From NCBI GenBank assembly GCA_038502055.1, contig JAXRKN010000045.1:4362501-4426500 (forward strand): 64,000 nt of DNA, in the 5' to 3' direction. A model generated the notes under the pieces. It ran no database searches. It was not told the DNA's origin and worked only from the letters and a program-made list of their open reading frames with translations. This stretch comes from Tanytarsus gracilentus (lineage: Eukaryota; Arthropoda; Insecta; Diptera; Chironomidae). The translations under genes were made by a program, and so were the position numbers. Below are positions 27,654-40,000 of the stretch, one piece after another. Every line of letters starts with the position of its first letter. Positions within the stretch are counted from its first letter, which is position 1.

Positions 27654-27788
27654 CTAAAAAATAATAAATTTGATTAATAACTTTTAAAAAAATTAATTTA
27701 AATAATTTAATTAATTAATTATGACTTTTTTAATTTTTTTAGATCTTTTATTCATTTATAATATTTTAAAAATTGACATTTTGAATTT

Positions 27789-29381
27789 TTAGTTAGCGAA
27801 CGACTTGTCACCCGTAAATCTTGTGATTAAATCAAATGCAAATTTCGGCTGATCATATGGAACCATGTGACCTGCTTTACGAACAAGGGCATCAATGATG
27901 TTTGCTGTCTCATGGACATAACCAGCGATATCTTTGTCCATTTTCCAGATGTATCTTGGAGCATTCATGTAGTCGTCCTTGTTGGGGAAATCAAGTTTTT
28001 TGATGAAGTTAATTGAAAGTGGATAAGCCACGATGACATCGAGTTGACCATTGTAGAAAAAGACGCGATAATAATGAAGAAGTTCAGTTAAGAAAGGAGC
28101 AACAGAGTCCATCACATCCTGTTTAAGATGTTCCTCGACTTTATTTTCCTCTCCATCGAGTCCATGAAAAGTGTAATTTCCAACATGAATTCCCTTACGA
28201 ACGTCAGTGCGCTTGAGAAACGAAATCATGCCAGCATCAGCGCCATCATCGACCACCTTCATGTAGTTGAAATAAGTTTCATATCCAGTCATGTTTTTGA
28301 ACAAAGATCCCGATGGAAGTTGATCCATATTGATGAGTTCATCGAACACATTAAAAGCCGCGTTGAAATCTCTCTTTGAAATGGCATCACGACCTTTCTT
28401 CTCATACTCATGGAATAAATCTCTTCCTTTTGTGTCAATCAGTCCAAGTTGATAAAGATAATCGCCATATTCGAGCTGATGGAAGGGATCACAAAGTCCA
28501 TTGCCAATAGCCAAACCCTTCAAGTTAATCTTGAGTTTTGAGTTGCCATTATATTTATGGATGGCATGACCTACGGCAGGTACCTAAAAATTTATTAAAC
28601 TTCTCATTTATAAACTCTCATCAGGTATCACTTTAAATTTTCAAAGGTCAAACGGATTATCGCAAAATTTTATTGACGATGACTCATACTCACATATTTT
28701 CCCGCATAGCTTTCGCCGGTCGCATAAAAGTCATTTTGTTGAAGATCAGGAAATAGAGTGTAAAACTGTAAAAGTCCATTGTAAAGATTCTCGCCGACAT
28801 CAATTTGATTTTTTGCATAGCCTTCGTCCTTATCAGTGAAAGAAAAACCGGTACCGACGGGGTTATCAATGTAGATGACATTGTGGTTAACATTCCATGA
28901 ATATTTGCGTGCTTTGACCTTTCCACTTTTTGTCACCTCGAAAGGTCCATTTTCAGTGAAAAGACCGAAAAGTGAGGAAGCTCCAGGACCACCTTGATTA
29001 ATTATTAATTAAGTAATTATCTTAATTTAAAGAGTATAAAAATTTACCTTGAAGCCACAATAAAACGGGAGCATTTGCAGGATCAACTTGTGCGGGGAAG
29101 TACCAAAAGAATAAATTCGAGTTGTAAGTTTTATTAACTGTGAAGAATCCAGAATAGCCTGGAAAAGGTTTGAGTTCATCGACCCCATCAACCATAGCCA
29201 TGCGTTGAATTTCCTTTACACTCTTTCCAGATTCTAACAAAGGCGTAATAAATAAGGCGTCGTCAGCTGTAAATTCTTCTGGATTGTTTCCATTGTGCGT
29301 CTCAAATTTCGGATATGGATTAATAAAAAACTTTGCGGCACACAAATGAACTGATAATACAATTAATAAAGCGAACTTCAT
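27789..29381 (-). CDS. Serine carboxypeptidase (S10 family, CPVL/vitellogenic-like)
   Basis: Three exons, 29381-29048, 28992-28694 and 28583-27789, join in frame to 475 residues, the usual S10 length. A signal peptide (MKFALLIVLSVHLCAA) precedes FFINPYPKF, so the enzyme is secreted or lysosomal. Substrate-binding and oxyanion sequence GGPGASS is at about 112-118. The catalytic Ser is at 206 in GESYAGKY, Asp at 393 in NGQLDVIVAYPL and His at 450 in RKAGHMVPYDQP. IDNPVGTGFSF is also typical. The family removes C-terminal residues from peptides at acidic pH, and insect members act in gut, hemolymph, yolk processing or venom. The triad is complete and no break is seen, so it should be active. A polyadenylation signal lies at 27747-27752. 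A partial copy of its last exon begins 135 bp downstream. Confidence 0.93.
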
Positions 29382-29397
29382 CTTAACGTCTGAATTG

Positions 29398-29434
29398 GCG
29401 ATCGGATGACAAACGAATGATGAGAATGACTGAA
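29398..29434 (-). promoter_or_regulatory. Putative Inr/DPE-like promoter of the carboxypeptidase
   Basis: On the minus strand TTTCAGTC gives an initiator with +1 at 29431, 50 nt before the start codon. CGATC sits at +28 to +32, matching four of five DPE positions. No TATA box is evident. The placement next to a start codon supports it, but it is motif-based only. Confidence 0.4.
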
Positions 29435-30667
29435 AGTAATGAGAGATAATTGAGGCAAATGATGCAGAAAAATATGATGAGACATGAAATTTTTCGCTTC
29501 AAAGAGAGAAGTTTGGATTCTTATCAGAAAATAAATTATTTCGATGAAATGCCGGGTGATGAATAATTTTTCTAATTGATGAGAAAAATTCTTGTTTGAT
29601 TCTTGTAAGTTAACCTTGTTCATTTTCACCACGTGATTTTTTTGTAACGCATGGATTAAATGAGGAAGTTTTGTAATAAAATTAAAATCTGAAATCTTTT
29701 TACAGTTATTTATTTCCTTTATCGCATGCTAAGTACTTTGTATGTAAGTATGTTAGTATGTGATGAGTAAAAGCTATTTTCCATTTCTAAAAATGTATTA
29801 CATTCTAAAGTATCAAAATACATAAGAGTCTCAATGAAAATCGAAATCGATAATCACTTGTTGATATTTTCTCGATAGCACATTCACATGCGACATTCGA
29901 GGGAGTTTTCACTTTTGAAAGTAGTTAAAAATAGATGTTCGTGTTGCCTCGTGTGCTTTTTATAAATGCGTCAAAACTCACGTGTTTATGTCTATTTAAG
30001 AAAATGTTTTGGCTTCCCTATGGTAACTGATAGGAAGAAAATTTGAAGACACTTGCGCGATTACACAATCAATGTTGACACACCTTTGCCTCTACTAAAA
30101 ATACACACTTATTATTTTTAATTTATTGATGTTTATTTAGATGTTTTTAATTCTTAACGCTATACAAATTTTCAATTTTTTCTTATACAATTTTCACTTA
30201 AAATTATTCAATAAAATTTTAGCTAGATTAATGTTAGATGTATGTCCAATAAAATTTAATAATTTAGTATTAATTAAAACCACAAAATAACAATTGAAAA
30301 TCCGTTTATACAGTGAAAATTTCAGAATGGCAAAAATCACAGTAATTTTAAATTTATAGTCAAAACTTATTGACTTTTAAATATTTTGCAATTTTTTTCG
30401 CTTCTGAAATTTAAGTAACTTATTTTTTATATGTGTAAAAGCACCGACACCATACACAGAATTTTAACTTTGGTTTTGTGATTTTTATGTCGAATTCTAA
30501 ACGGAAATTGTTGCGTACTCAAATTTGTTTTAAAAGCAATTTGTCATGAATTATAGAAAAAGCTTTAATCTGGTAAAATCAAGAAAGTTTGAACAAATTA
30601 TTTGAGAAAATAGTTTGAATTTTTCCCAAGAGATCTTTTAGTTTTTTTAAATGTTCAAACGATAAAT
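29435..30667. other. Intergenic region between the carboxypeptidase and PPP1R15 homologue
   Basis: AT-rich sequence. I see no exon or RNA gene. The minus-strand open frame at 30655-30840 is an out-of-frame shadow of the last PPP1R15 exon. Confidence 0.6.
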
Positions 30668-32469
30668 TTATTTTTCCTCAAATCGCTCATTGTAGATTCG
30701 ATCTCGATGACAATTTTTGAAAATTGGTCTAAAAACTTCCTCCAATTCAAGACAGCGCTTTTTAAATCGCTCTCTATCGATGTATGATTGACGCCATTCC
30801 CTTCCGTCCCTTGACGATCGATAGGCAAAAGGCCACGCACACATTAGATGGACAGTTGGGGTCAGATTGAAGTGAACCTAAAAGAGAAAATAAAGAAAAT
30901 GAGTAAAAAATATTGTTTGGAAATATTCTAGAAAAAGAGAATTACAAAAGTATGTAAAGGCTTTTGTAATAATCGGTTAAAATTGTGAAATTCAGAACTC
31001 ACCTTTTTTGGCTCATATTCTCCATCAATCCCAGAGTCTGGCTGATAATCGCGTTGCATTCTTTCGTCTTCTTTTCTCTGTCCATCGTCAACTTCATCGA
31101 TATCCTCATTATCCTCACCCATAATCGTATCATCAGAAATGTCGCTTTCTTTGTCATCATCACTGCAATCATCATCATCATCATCATCACTGTCACTTTC
31201 ATAAAGTTCGTCTTTGTCTGCATCGTCACATGAATACTCGAAGACAATAAAATCATCGCTGCATTCTGACATGCTCCGATTACGTTGAGTAGGCTTCAAG
31301 CATGAGCGTCGAGGCGTTGCTAGAGCCAATGGCAAAAGTTTTTGAGGAGATTTGACAATTTTCGAAACTTTCTCACAAAGCGAAATTCTTTTTGGCCATG
31401 TGGGCGTGTATGTGGGTGTTGTGACAGCTGCGTCATCCTTATACGTCACAAAATCATGATCTTGATATTCTTTTTGCATTCCAGCTGAATTCCCATTACA
31501 CGTCGAAGGAATTGCTGGAAATTCTTCGAGCGAAAAAATTTCAAATGGAGGATTCACTTCACTATTATCACAATCATTACTGGTTGATGTTCTGGCAGTC
31601 TCCGTATTGTTATTGTTGCATTTCTGCTGATCTTCGACAGATTTAGATTTGTAACTGATATCACAGTAGTCGTTCTTAATATCTCGCTCAATACTATTGC
31701 GCTCCTTCTCATGCATATGTTTGGCATTATTTACATCACTATGATGAAATCGAGAGTGACGCTGATTTTGTGGTTTTGATGTATGGTTGTTATTTCTATT
31801 GCATCGAAATCGATGGAAGCCCTTTTGATACCAACGTTGATTGCTATTGTTTGGCTTCTGATGCGTAGTTTGTTGTGGTTGGGGCGAATAAAAATTCCCC
31901 CAGATTGAATTTAGAAAATTATTCCTTGGCGGCTGAGGAGTGTGATGATGTTGTTTGGGTGGTGGCGGATGAGACTGATAATATGCCGATTGATTCATGA
32001 ATGGCATTTTCATTGGCTCAAAATTCCCAGGAAATTGGGGTGGAGGAGTCGAGTAAGAGTTTGTGTAATTCGTTGATTGAGGATTTTTAATGACCGTGGG
32101 CATTTTAGTGAAGTCTTCGAACTCTTTTTGTGTGTATTGTTGATACGGATGCGTTTGAGTTGCCACAGGCGGTTGTGGTTGTTTACTCAATCGCTTAATG
32201 AACGAATTTAATATTCCACTATTATCCACAACTGGAGTCTCTTCGTATTGATGAGAATTCGTTCCAAAATTGGGATTTTCACAACTTACAACAGACGCGA
32301 ATGTTCTGTGAAACTGAGGCTGATTCACAAAGATATTTGCGGGCGTATGACTCATGGTGATTGGATACGGCCCAAAAGCTCCAATATTATAAATCGTTTG
32401 TCCACTTTGTTGTTGTTGATAGCCAGGTACTCGTTGACCTTTACTGTAGTTACTAAACGTCGGATGCAT
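30668..32469 (-). CDS. PPP1R15: PPP1R15 (GADD34/CReP) homologue, eIF2-alpha phosphatase regulatory subunit
   Basis: Two exons, 32469-31003 and 30877-30668, join in phase 0 to 558 residues. The C-terminal 70 residues hold the family signature: KKVHFN (RVxF-type PP1 docking motif, residues 488-493), then WPFAYRSSRDGREW and ERFKKRC, the segment that in vertebrate GADD34/CReP contacts PP1, actin and eIF2-alpha. The rest is low-complexity: Gln/Pro/His-rich in the first half, then a run of Asp near residue 440. This matches the disordered N-terminal region of the family. The protein directs PP1 to dephosphorylate eIF2-alpha and so ends stress-induced translational arrest. The start is the ATG at 32469, because the open frame further upstream (to 32556) has no ATG. 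An intron exactly separates KK from VHF. Upstream ORFs suggest translational control. Confidence 0.88.
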
Positions 32470-32621
32470 CGCAATGTGCAAAAAATGTACGACGTGCGAA
32501 ATATAACAATGCGCTCTATCTCTCTCTAGTATAAAGTCTCTGTCTTTTTCTTGCACACTTATTTAGTATTTACAATATTTCACGTAACTCAACAACAAAA
32601 TGGCTCTTAATGGACCATGAA

Positions 32622-32909
32622 TTATCTAATCCATGGTACTTTCGCTTCGATAAATCGCAAAAGAGGCTTCCGAACACACACTTTACACTTTGCAACAACT
32701 TTACGTGACTTTTGTCCTTCACGAATTTTCTTTGTAGTGAACTGCTTAAATGGATGATGAAATTTTTTTGTAATCAATTTTTTACAAACTTTCACTGTGA
32801 ATTTTTGAACTTCCTTGATTTCACTTGATTCCTTTGATAGTCTTAAACGTTTTTCACTCTGGTTTTCCATTTTTACTTTGACAATATTCGAATAATTCTG
32901 AATTTTCAT
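32622..32909 (-). CDS. 95-codon upstream ORF, probably in the PPP1R15 leader
   Basis: An ATG-started, very Lys-rich open frame of 95 codons ends 152 nt before the PPP1R15 start codon. Two tiny ORFs follow it (ATG GAT TAG overlapping its end, and ATG GTC CAT TAA). I recognise no domain in it. In mammals, GADD34 and CReP messages carry inhibitory upstream ORFs that allow translation when eIF2-alpha is phosphorylated. The position here would fit that role, although these ORFs are not homologous by anything I can see. It may instead be a chance ORF in a transcribed leader or a separate small gene. Confidence 0.3.
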   Translation of the reverse strand: MKIQNYSNIVKVKMENQSEKRLRLSKESSEIKEVQKFTVKVCKKLITKKFHHPFKQFTTKKIREGQKSRKVVAKCKVCVRKPLLRFIEAKVPWIR

Positions 32910-33139
32910 GATTTTACTGTTCCATCTTTCTCGGTTAATTCACGTAATATGAGACACGCTCATGCTCAATGTGGAATGTGAAAAAGGCGTAGATTAATAA
33001 GTAAAAATATTTTTAAAGGCTGCGTTTTAGGTAGTTTTAATGAGTTTTTGTGAAGATTTTTCTGCATTAATAGGAAATTTTTTAAATTAAACGATTAAAA
33101 GTTTTTAATTACTGAGAATTCAAAGAAAATAAATTTTAC

Positions 33140-33390
33140 CTGAGCTGTCTTGAAATATCTCCATGTACTCTTGTAGTACTAGAAGTAAAAAACGCGCGTA
33201 ATTCTACTCTAAAAATTCACAAATATTTCAAATTCAAAGCAGCCGTTAAAAATAACTTACCTGATTATCACATGATAAAGTTGTGGACGTAGCAACGAAT
33301 TATCAAATGCGGTTGAAGTGAATGTTTACAAATGAGATTAATATGATCCGAGGCGTGTGGAGTAATTATTTTTAAAAATTACTGATAAGA
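33140..33390 (-). other. Putative 5' UTR exons of the PPP1R15 homologue
   Basis: Two good minus-strand donors, CAG|GTAAGT ending an exon at 33261 and CAG|GTAAAA ending one at 33140, sit upstream of the coding exon. An acceptor (TTTTTAG) lies between them near 33,225. An initiator-like TTATCAGTA near 33,385 could mark the start of transcription. The pattern suggests two short leader exons or alternative first exons. No coding potential is needed to explain them. Confidence 0.3.
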
Positions 33391-33951
33391 AAGAAAGAAG
33401 CATGTCGCGAACTCATTACGGGGTTTTCCAAACGTAGAGTGGTTATAAAAGGAATTAGTAATTCTGATAAGATATAAATTTCGTGTGGCAAGAGGTCGCT
33501 TCCGATGAATTTTTTAGGGATGTAATACTTTTTTAAAAAAGGAAATTTTGATAAATTATTTAACTCTCTGACTATACTTTATATCTTATAGGAATTTTTT
33601 AAATAAATTTATTCTGAATATTTGCATAATCTAATTTGAATTCCATTAAAACTTTTGTTTACTAAATTCTTATAGGATTCAAAACAAAAAATAAAATGCG
33701 TAAACATTTAAAAAACCTGCAAAAATAAATAAATAAAATATATTTTTCATATTTATAATTTCCTTTATTATCCTTAAAATTTCATTATAAAATACTAAAT
33801 TTTAAATAGGAATTTTACAAACAACATCCACAAAAATAATAATAATAAATTTAAATATAATAAAAATAAAGATGATACATTAATAAAATAATTATCAGTA
33901 ATTTTTTTACGCTAAAAACCACAATGATAATCGCTATTAATTTTTTAAGTT

Positions 33952-33957
33952 TTTATT
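33952..33957 (-). terminator. Polyadenylation signal of the fatty acyl-CoA reductase
   Basis: AATAAA on the minus strand, 86 nt downstream of the stop codon at 34043. Confidence 0.5.
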
Positions 33958-34042
33958 CACACTCATCACGCATCACATACACAGAAAATCACACATTAGC
34001 TTCTTAACAATCTAGATACGACAATTGGGCGGTTTAGGATTT

Positions 34043-37000
34043 TTAAGCTGATGTAAAAAAAGGTGAAATTAGTCTGTAGATGAAGTAAATGAGTCCAACA
34101 CGTAACAGGTTAATGGTAACGTAATGAAGAACTTTCAATCTAAAAGAAATAAAAATCATTAAATAAATTTCAAATTAATTAAAAAATATATTTTTACTTT
34201 TGAAGTCGCTGACGAGCCTCTGGTAGACTTTTAGGGTCTTCCTTCATCAAATAAGTCCTCAATCCATAAAGACTTTGCTTTAAAAATTGATCCCAGTCAA
34301 CTGTGTCCATGTCGAAGTAGAAAAGCTCTTTGTCTCTTTCATCAAGTCGCTTGTAGAGATCCTAAAACATGTAAATTAAAATTTCAAATTTTTTTTCTTC
34401 ATTTATTGATAATTGTCTAAATAACGTTCGAACAAATATTGCAAAAATTTTCAGAATCAAAAAACTCTTCCGCATTGATCCTTAAATTTTCGCACCTCAT
34501 GTGTACGAAAATATTTTGCATAAACTCACCTTCACGTTCTGATTATGAAAAGTCCATACACGATTTGTAAAGTATGAAAGAACGTCGCCGAGTTTGTGAA
34601 TTTTTTTATATGTGTCGAGAAGTCTGGGAAAATAAAGTAACAAAAAAAGAAGAATTATTAGCAAGTCAATTGGCGGCTGAGCAAATAAAACTTCATACCT
34701 CGGTTTCTTTCCACACAAAAAGAGTCCAATATCCACAATTGCTGCCGGTATCAGGTGATAGAGATAAGTCAAGAGCGTTACGACTGTTTTCGACGAGGAC
34801 ATGTGGAACGTGTAATACCAAGCCATTTTCGAGAGTGGATATATTCGTCCATGGAACTTTGATTTCTCACAATATTCATTCCATGTGATTGTGTTGGTTT
34901 GTGATGATACGTAATTATAAACTGGAGGTACATCGTATGTGTTTATGCCGATATCATAGCCCGTTGCTATGAGTGAGTTAACACATAAGTCAACGGGTAC
35001 AATTTCAGCTCGATTTTCTTTATGGATGTATAAAACACGAAGGAGACCGGCGGCGACACCAAGAACAATACCCGTAGGTCCATACATATTGTCGATCCAT
35101 CCGCTGAGTGGCTCTTTATATGTTGGAATGACAATAGCGGGACGAAAAACAGCAACTGGAAGTCCTTTCGAGTGATTTCTAACCAAGTCTTCAGCGAGTG
35201 ATTTTGTGTATGTGTAAGTGTTTGGCCAATCTTGAAGAAGTCTGTTGAAAGAAGAATAAAATATTAAAATGAGTCAGCTGAAGGTTCATTGAAACTGAGT
35301 CACATTTTTGAGATTAAAAATTTTAATCCAGGATTAAATTTTAATCTCGGATTAATTTTTAAAAATTGCAAGTTAAGTAAAAAGTCATGGATAGTCCATA
35401 AAAGAACTTCAAATATGATTGACATGAATAACTTACTCTGGTGTCATTTTGTCTAAAGTGGCATCATCCAATACTTCAGCGAGTTTCAATGAGGCGTCAC
35501 CAGTTAATGGTGTCTTATAAAACCTCTCCTCGACCGTACTGTGATTACAATTGGCATAAGCAGTTGAAACGTGAACGAAAGCCTACAAAGTAAAGAAACA
35601 AATTGTTATAAGGATTTTTCCCTTCCACACTCAAAGCCCGCAAGTGTTTTTGACTTCATCGCATTAATTGGTGAAGAGTCTCACTTTGGGGGCTACGTCA
35701 CTTGCAGCTTTAATTATAATTGCACATAGTGCACTATTCACCTTTAAATTCTCCATCTCCTTGGCTAATGTCAATATTTCCTTTGTGCCACAAACGTTTA
35801 TGGCAAGTGCGAGCTTCAATTTCTCATCGAATCTGAGAATTGAAAAATAAACATGAAAATTTAAATAATTTTCAAAGAAAAAAATCTACCTGACTGTGGC
35901 TGCTACGTGAAAGACAATATTGACGTTCTTAATCAACATGGATCTCTCGCTCGGATCGATGCCGAGACCTGGGAGAATGCAATCGCCACTAATTGGAATT
36001 ATTTTGTGGCGAAATTTGGGAATTTCCTTTCTGACTTGATCAAAGAGCTGCAAAATAAAAAAGGTGTTAATGGTTTCGAACGGAATTAGCAAGAAAGTTC
36101 ACTTACGGGATCGTCAAAAATCTTTCCAAGTCTCGTGTGAATGTCGTCATCTTTTTTGCTTCTAATGAGAATATAAATGTTCTCAACATCACACGTGCGC
36201 AAGAGCTTTTCAATTAATACTGAAAACAAATGTTATTTAATTAACAAAAATTATTACAATAATTATTTGCGATGAGTACGTGAGCTAGTTTTCGGGTTTA
36301 ATTTAAGTGTGGTTGGAAATCTTTACTCGACATGCTAATTAAAATAATTTTTTTAAAAATTCGTTCCGTACAACGCGACCTTGCACACTCTCAAACAATA
36401 TGATCGTCATCTTAAGCTACCGAAAAAAATTATTTACACGGGACGAGAAACTTGTTTGTAAATATTTATTCAAGTTTCTCGCCCCCTGAATACTAATTTT
36501 AAAGTGAATTAATTTTGAGCAAGTCATTTTCAAATCCGTGACATGACAAGCAGAATTTCTATCTTGAGAAAGGACAAGATTCAAAAAGGTTTAATGACGT
36601 CATTCGTTAATTAATTCAAAGATCAATTCAAGTTCGATCTCGAGAATTAAAGAAGAAGAAAGTCTGAAAATGGATTAAAAGAAGTCGAACGAATTAATTT
36701 TGCATTGTTCTTAATAAAATTTAAAATATTTTTTTCTGGATTTTATCATTGAAAAATGAGAATTTATCAAATATTTGATTATGATGCAAAAAAATTGAGT
36801 GCTAACGAAATTGTTGACTGATTATTAAATTTTTCTTGCAAAGTACGAATTTAGATTTATTATCAAATGATTTTCAGTTCTTTTTATCGCATACCGATAA
36901 AGATTTTTTTTTCGTCTCGAAAACAAAATTATAAAAGAACGGTTTAAAAACAAAATTAAACAAAAAGTTTCTAATTATATATATAAGGATTTGTTTTTTT

Positions 37001-40000
37001 TAATTAATTAGCTAAGACATAAAGCAAAGCGGTTACGAGCGCGAGTAATTATAGTTAGTGTCATTGGACTGCCCGCTGGGCCTCATTCATGATGGGAGAG
37101 TTAAATGAGAGTGCAAAAATTATGAACGACATTGAAATGAGTCAAGTGCCTATAACATATCGTGTTAGACAATACCCAGTGAGCCATAAAGGCCATATGT
37201 GGTAAATATTAGGAAAAAAAAGAAAATTGTAAAATGATTGAAGTGAAGAAGTCAAAATTCATTTTGAAAAATTCAAGATGTTGAGAGAATTGATGTGAGT
37301 GAACACAAGATGAGAGTCGTGTTCAATGAGAACGCAAAAAAGAAAAAATTGTTCTCGAGGCGGAGAAGAGTTGGAAGTGGAAAAATGAAGAGAAGAAGAA
37401 ATGAGCTTGAAATGCGAAAATTGAATAAGACTACAGGATTTATATACCTGAAAAATATGTTGAGGTAAGGGTAATTTCTGGTAAAAAATGAAAGATTGAA
37501 GAATTTAGTGAGAGAGGAGAAGGAAAATTCATGCACACAGGATTGTCGGAAGTGAAAGTGTTGGAAGCCGTTAGGTAATGAAAAAATAGAAGAGGATCAA
37601 ATGTTGTGTATTAGAAAATACTGGATTAGTGATTGTGACATTCGAGGTCTTGTTTTGCCAGAAAAGTTCCATATCGTCGGTTTGCTCTCATATGTGCGTG
37701 AATACCGTCCTAAGCAAATGTTTTGCAAGAACTGTATGAAGTACAACCACACTGAAAAAATGTGCAATAATAAAAAAGTGTCGCTTCCCGAAAACATTAC
37801 TTGTGTCCAGTGCAAATCCAATGACCACGAAAGTGGCAGCCTAAAGTGTCCAAGAAGAAAAATCAGAAAAAAATCTCCAACACGATCGACAGGTGAGGAA
37901 TAAAAATATGAGAAATGTTCATGAGCTTGATCCACTAACTCAATGCCAAATAACTCAAATCCGCCCTGAATCATTTCCTCCCCTTGTCGGCACGTCGAGA
38001 AAGAGATCAGCAGAGCAGAGGCGAAAAGAAAAGGAATTGCAAGGCATGTTTGCCTCATCTGAATCTCCAGAGAGAAAGAAAAAACCACCCGCTAATAGCA
38101 CCAACATCTCACCTCCAGGTTTCACGAATCCAAATGACGAAAAGAATGAGTTTTTGTCGCGTATTTTGAACAATATTCTCGTTTTATCTTCCGCCATTCT
38201 GCATCACTTTTTGATAAGTATGCGCCACGTCTTATCACCAAAATAATCGATTATTTCACAAACACATTGATGAAAAAATGGAAGTATCAGCATGGGGGCT
38301 CGCGTCGTTTAAATAGTTGTGAATTAAACGTAATGCAGTGGAATCAAGAAGATAAATAAAAAATTGGAACGTTATGTAACTTATTGATAGAAAAAAATTA
38401 TTTCTTTTGAGTGAAACCCATCTCGATAGGAAAAACTTTGAATATTTATATTTTTTTTTAAAAATTATATTTATGTGTGGTTATATTTTTTATCAATATA
38501 TTTTTCTTCTTCTAAGTGAATCCCTAATTTTTTTTTTTTGCTTTCTTTATTTTTTTTTAATTTTCTTTGTTTCCTCTTCGATCCGATGTAGTTTAATATA
38601 AAATAAAATTAACACTTGCTAAAATTATTGAGAAAAAATTATGTTTCAAAAATTTACATATTTATTTTAGAGCAAAAATAATTACATATGAGAATTTCGA
38701 ATTCTAATTATTAAAATTTTTCGCTTGTAAGAAAAAAAACTAAAACTTATTTATCTAAAATATACTATAAAAAAATAATAAAAAATAAAAAAAAAAAGGC
38801 AGAAGAGAAGATGGAAAAAATACTGTGGAGTATAACACAAACAAAAAAGGACATAGGAAAATGAAAAATTTTAAAAAAATAAAACAATAATAATAGTAGG
38901 AAATTAATTTTTTATTTTTTTGAATATAAAATGGGGGTTATAGGTAATTGTTTTTATGGATGGAGTGAGTTAAAAGGAGATAAATGAGAGGAAAAATAGG
39001 GTAAAAGTGGGGGGAAAAAGTTTTGTGTGGTTAAAGATGAAAATTTGTTGTATTGGTAAAATGGGAAGTTTTAAAAAAATTATAATAATGAAAATGTTTC
39101 ATTGTTGAAACTCTGATTGTAAAAGAATTTTGTATGGAAGGAGATGAAAAAATAAAGATTTGGAAAAAGTTAGGAATGGGTTGAGAAATAAAAAAAAAAG
39201 AAAAAATAGATAGAAAAGAAAAAGAAGTGTAGGAAATGTAAATAAAATGGATGGAAGGTGTGTTTGGTGAAAAGAGTTAAGTGGTAGGAAATGTTTTGTC
39301 TAGAGAATAAGTTAAAGAAGAATGGAAATGTGAATAATGTTTGGTTAAAGAAAGCAGGGTTGTTGGTGATTGAAATTAATTTTTTTATTAAATATCAAGA
39401 AAAATGAAAAATGAAAAATATGTTTTTTAAATTTGTGAATTTAATTTTTTTTTAAAAAAGTTATATGAATAAATGTGAAAAAAGAAATTGTGAAGAAAAA
39501 AAAAAAAATAAAAAAAATGAATAAAAAAAAAAAAAAAGTGTTGTTGGATTTTATTTATAAAAGTTGGACAAAAATTTCGAAAGTGAAGGGTAGAGTGGTA
39601 TTAAAAATCTTTTAAAGGTGTTTGGGTTCTGGGGTAATGGGAGGGTCTTGAAATGGAGAGAAATTAATGAGTTAAAGACGAGAAAAAAAAAAGAGGGAAG
39701 AAGGAATGGGAAAAGTTTTAATTAGAGAAAATTAAAAGAGTATAAAAATAAAGTTTCTAAAAAATTGTTTTGAAAATAAAAACAAAGAAAGGTTTATGTT
39801 TATATCGTTCTCTGCCTGTAAAAAAATTATGGCATGTATATTCGAATGTGAGGAAAAAGTGACAGTGATATGAAACAGAAACTTAGAAATATTGGTACCT
39901 CCCTTGGTGCATTAGAGATATTTTAGCAATAGAAATAAACAAAAGTGAACAAAAAGCAATGCAAATAATTTCAAGCAAAATGGCACACAAACTTATCGAA

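Noticed and set aside
32470..32556. 29 extra N-terminal codons for PPP1R15
   Set aside because: The frame is open but contains only a GTG, not an ATG. The eukaryotic start is the ATG at 32469.
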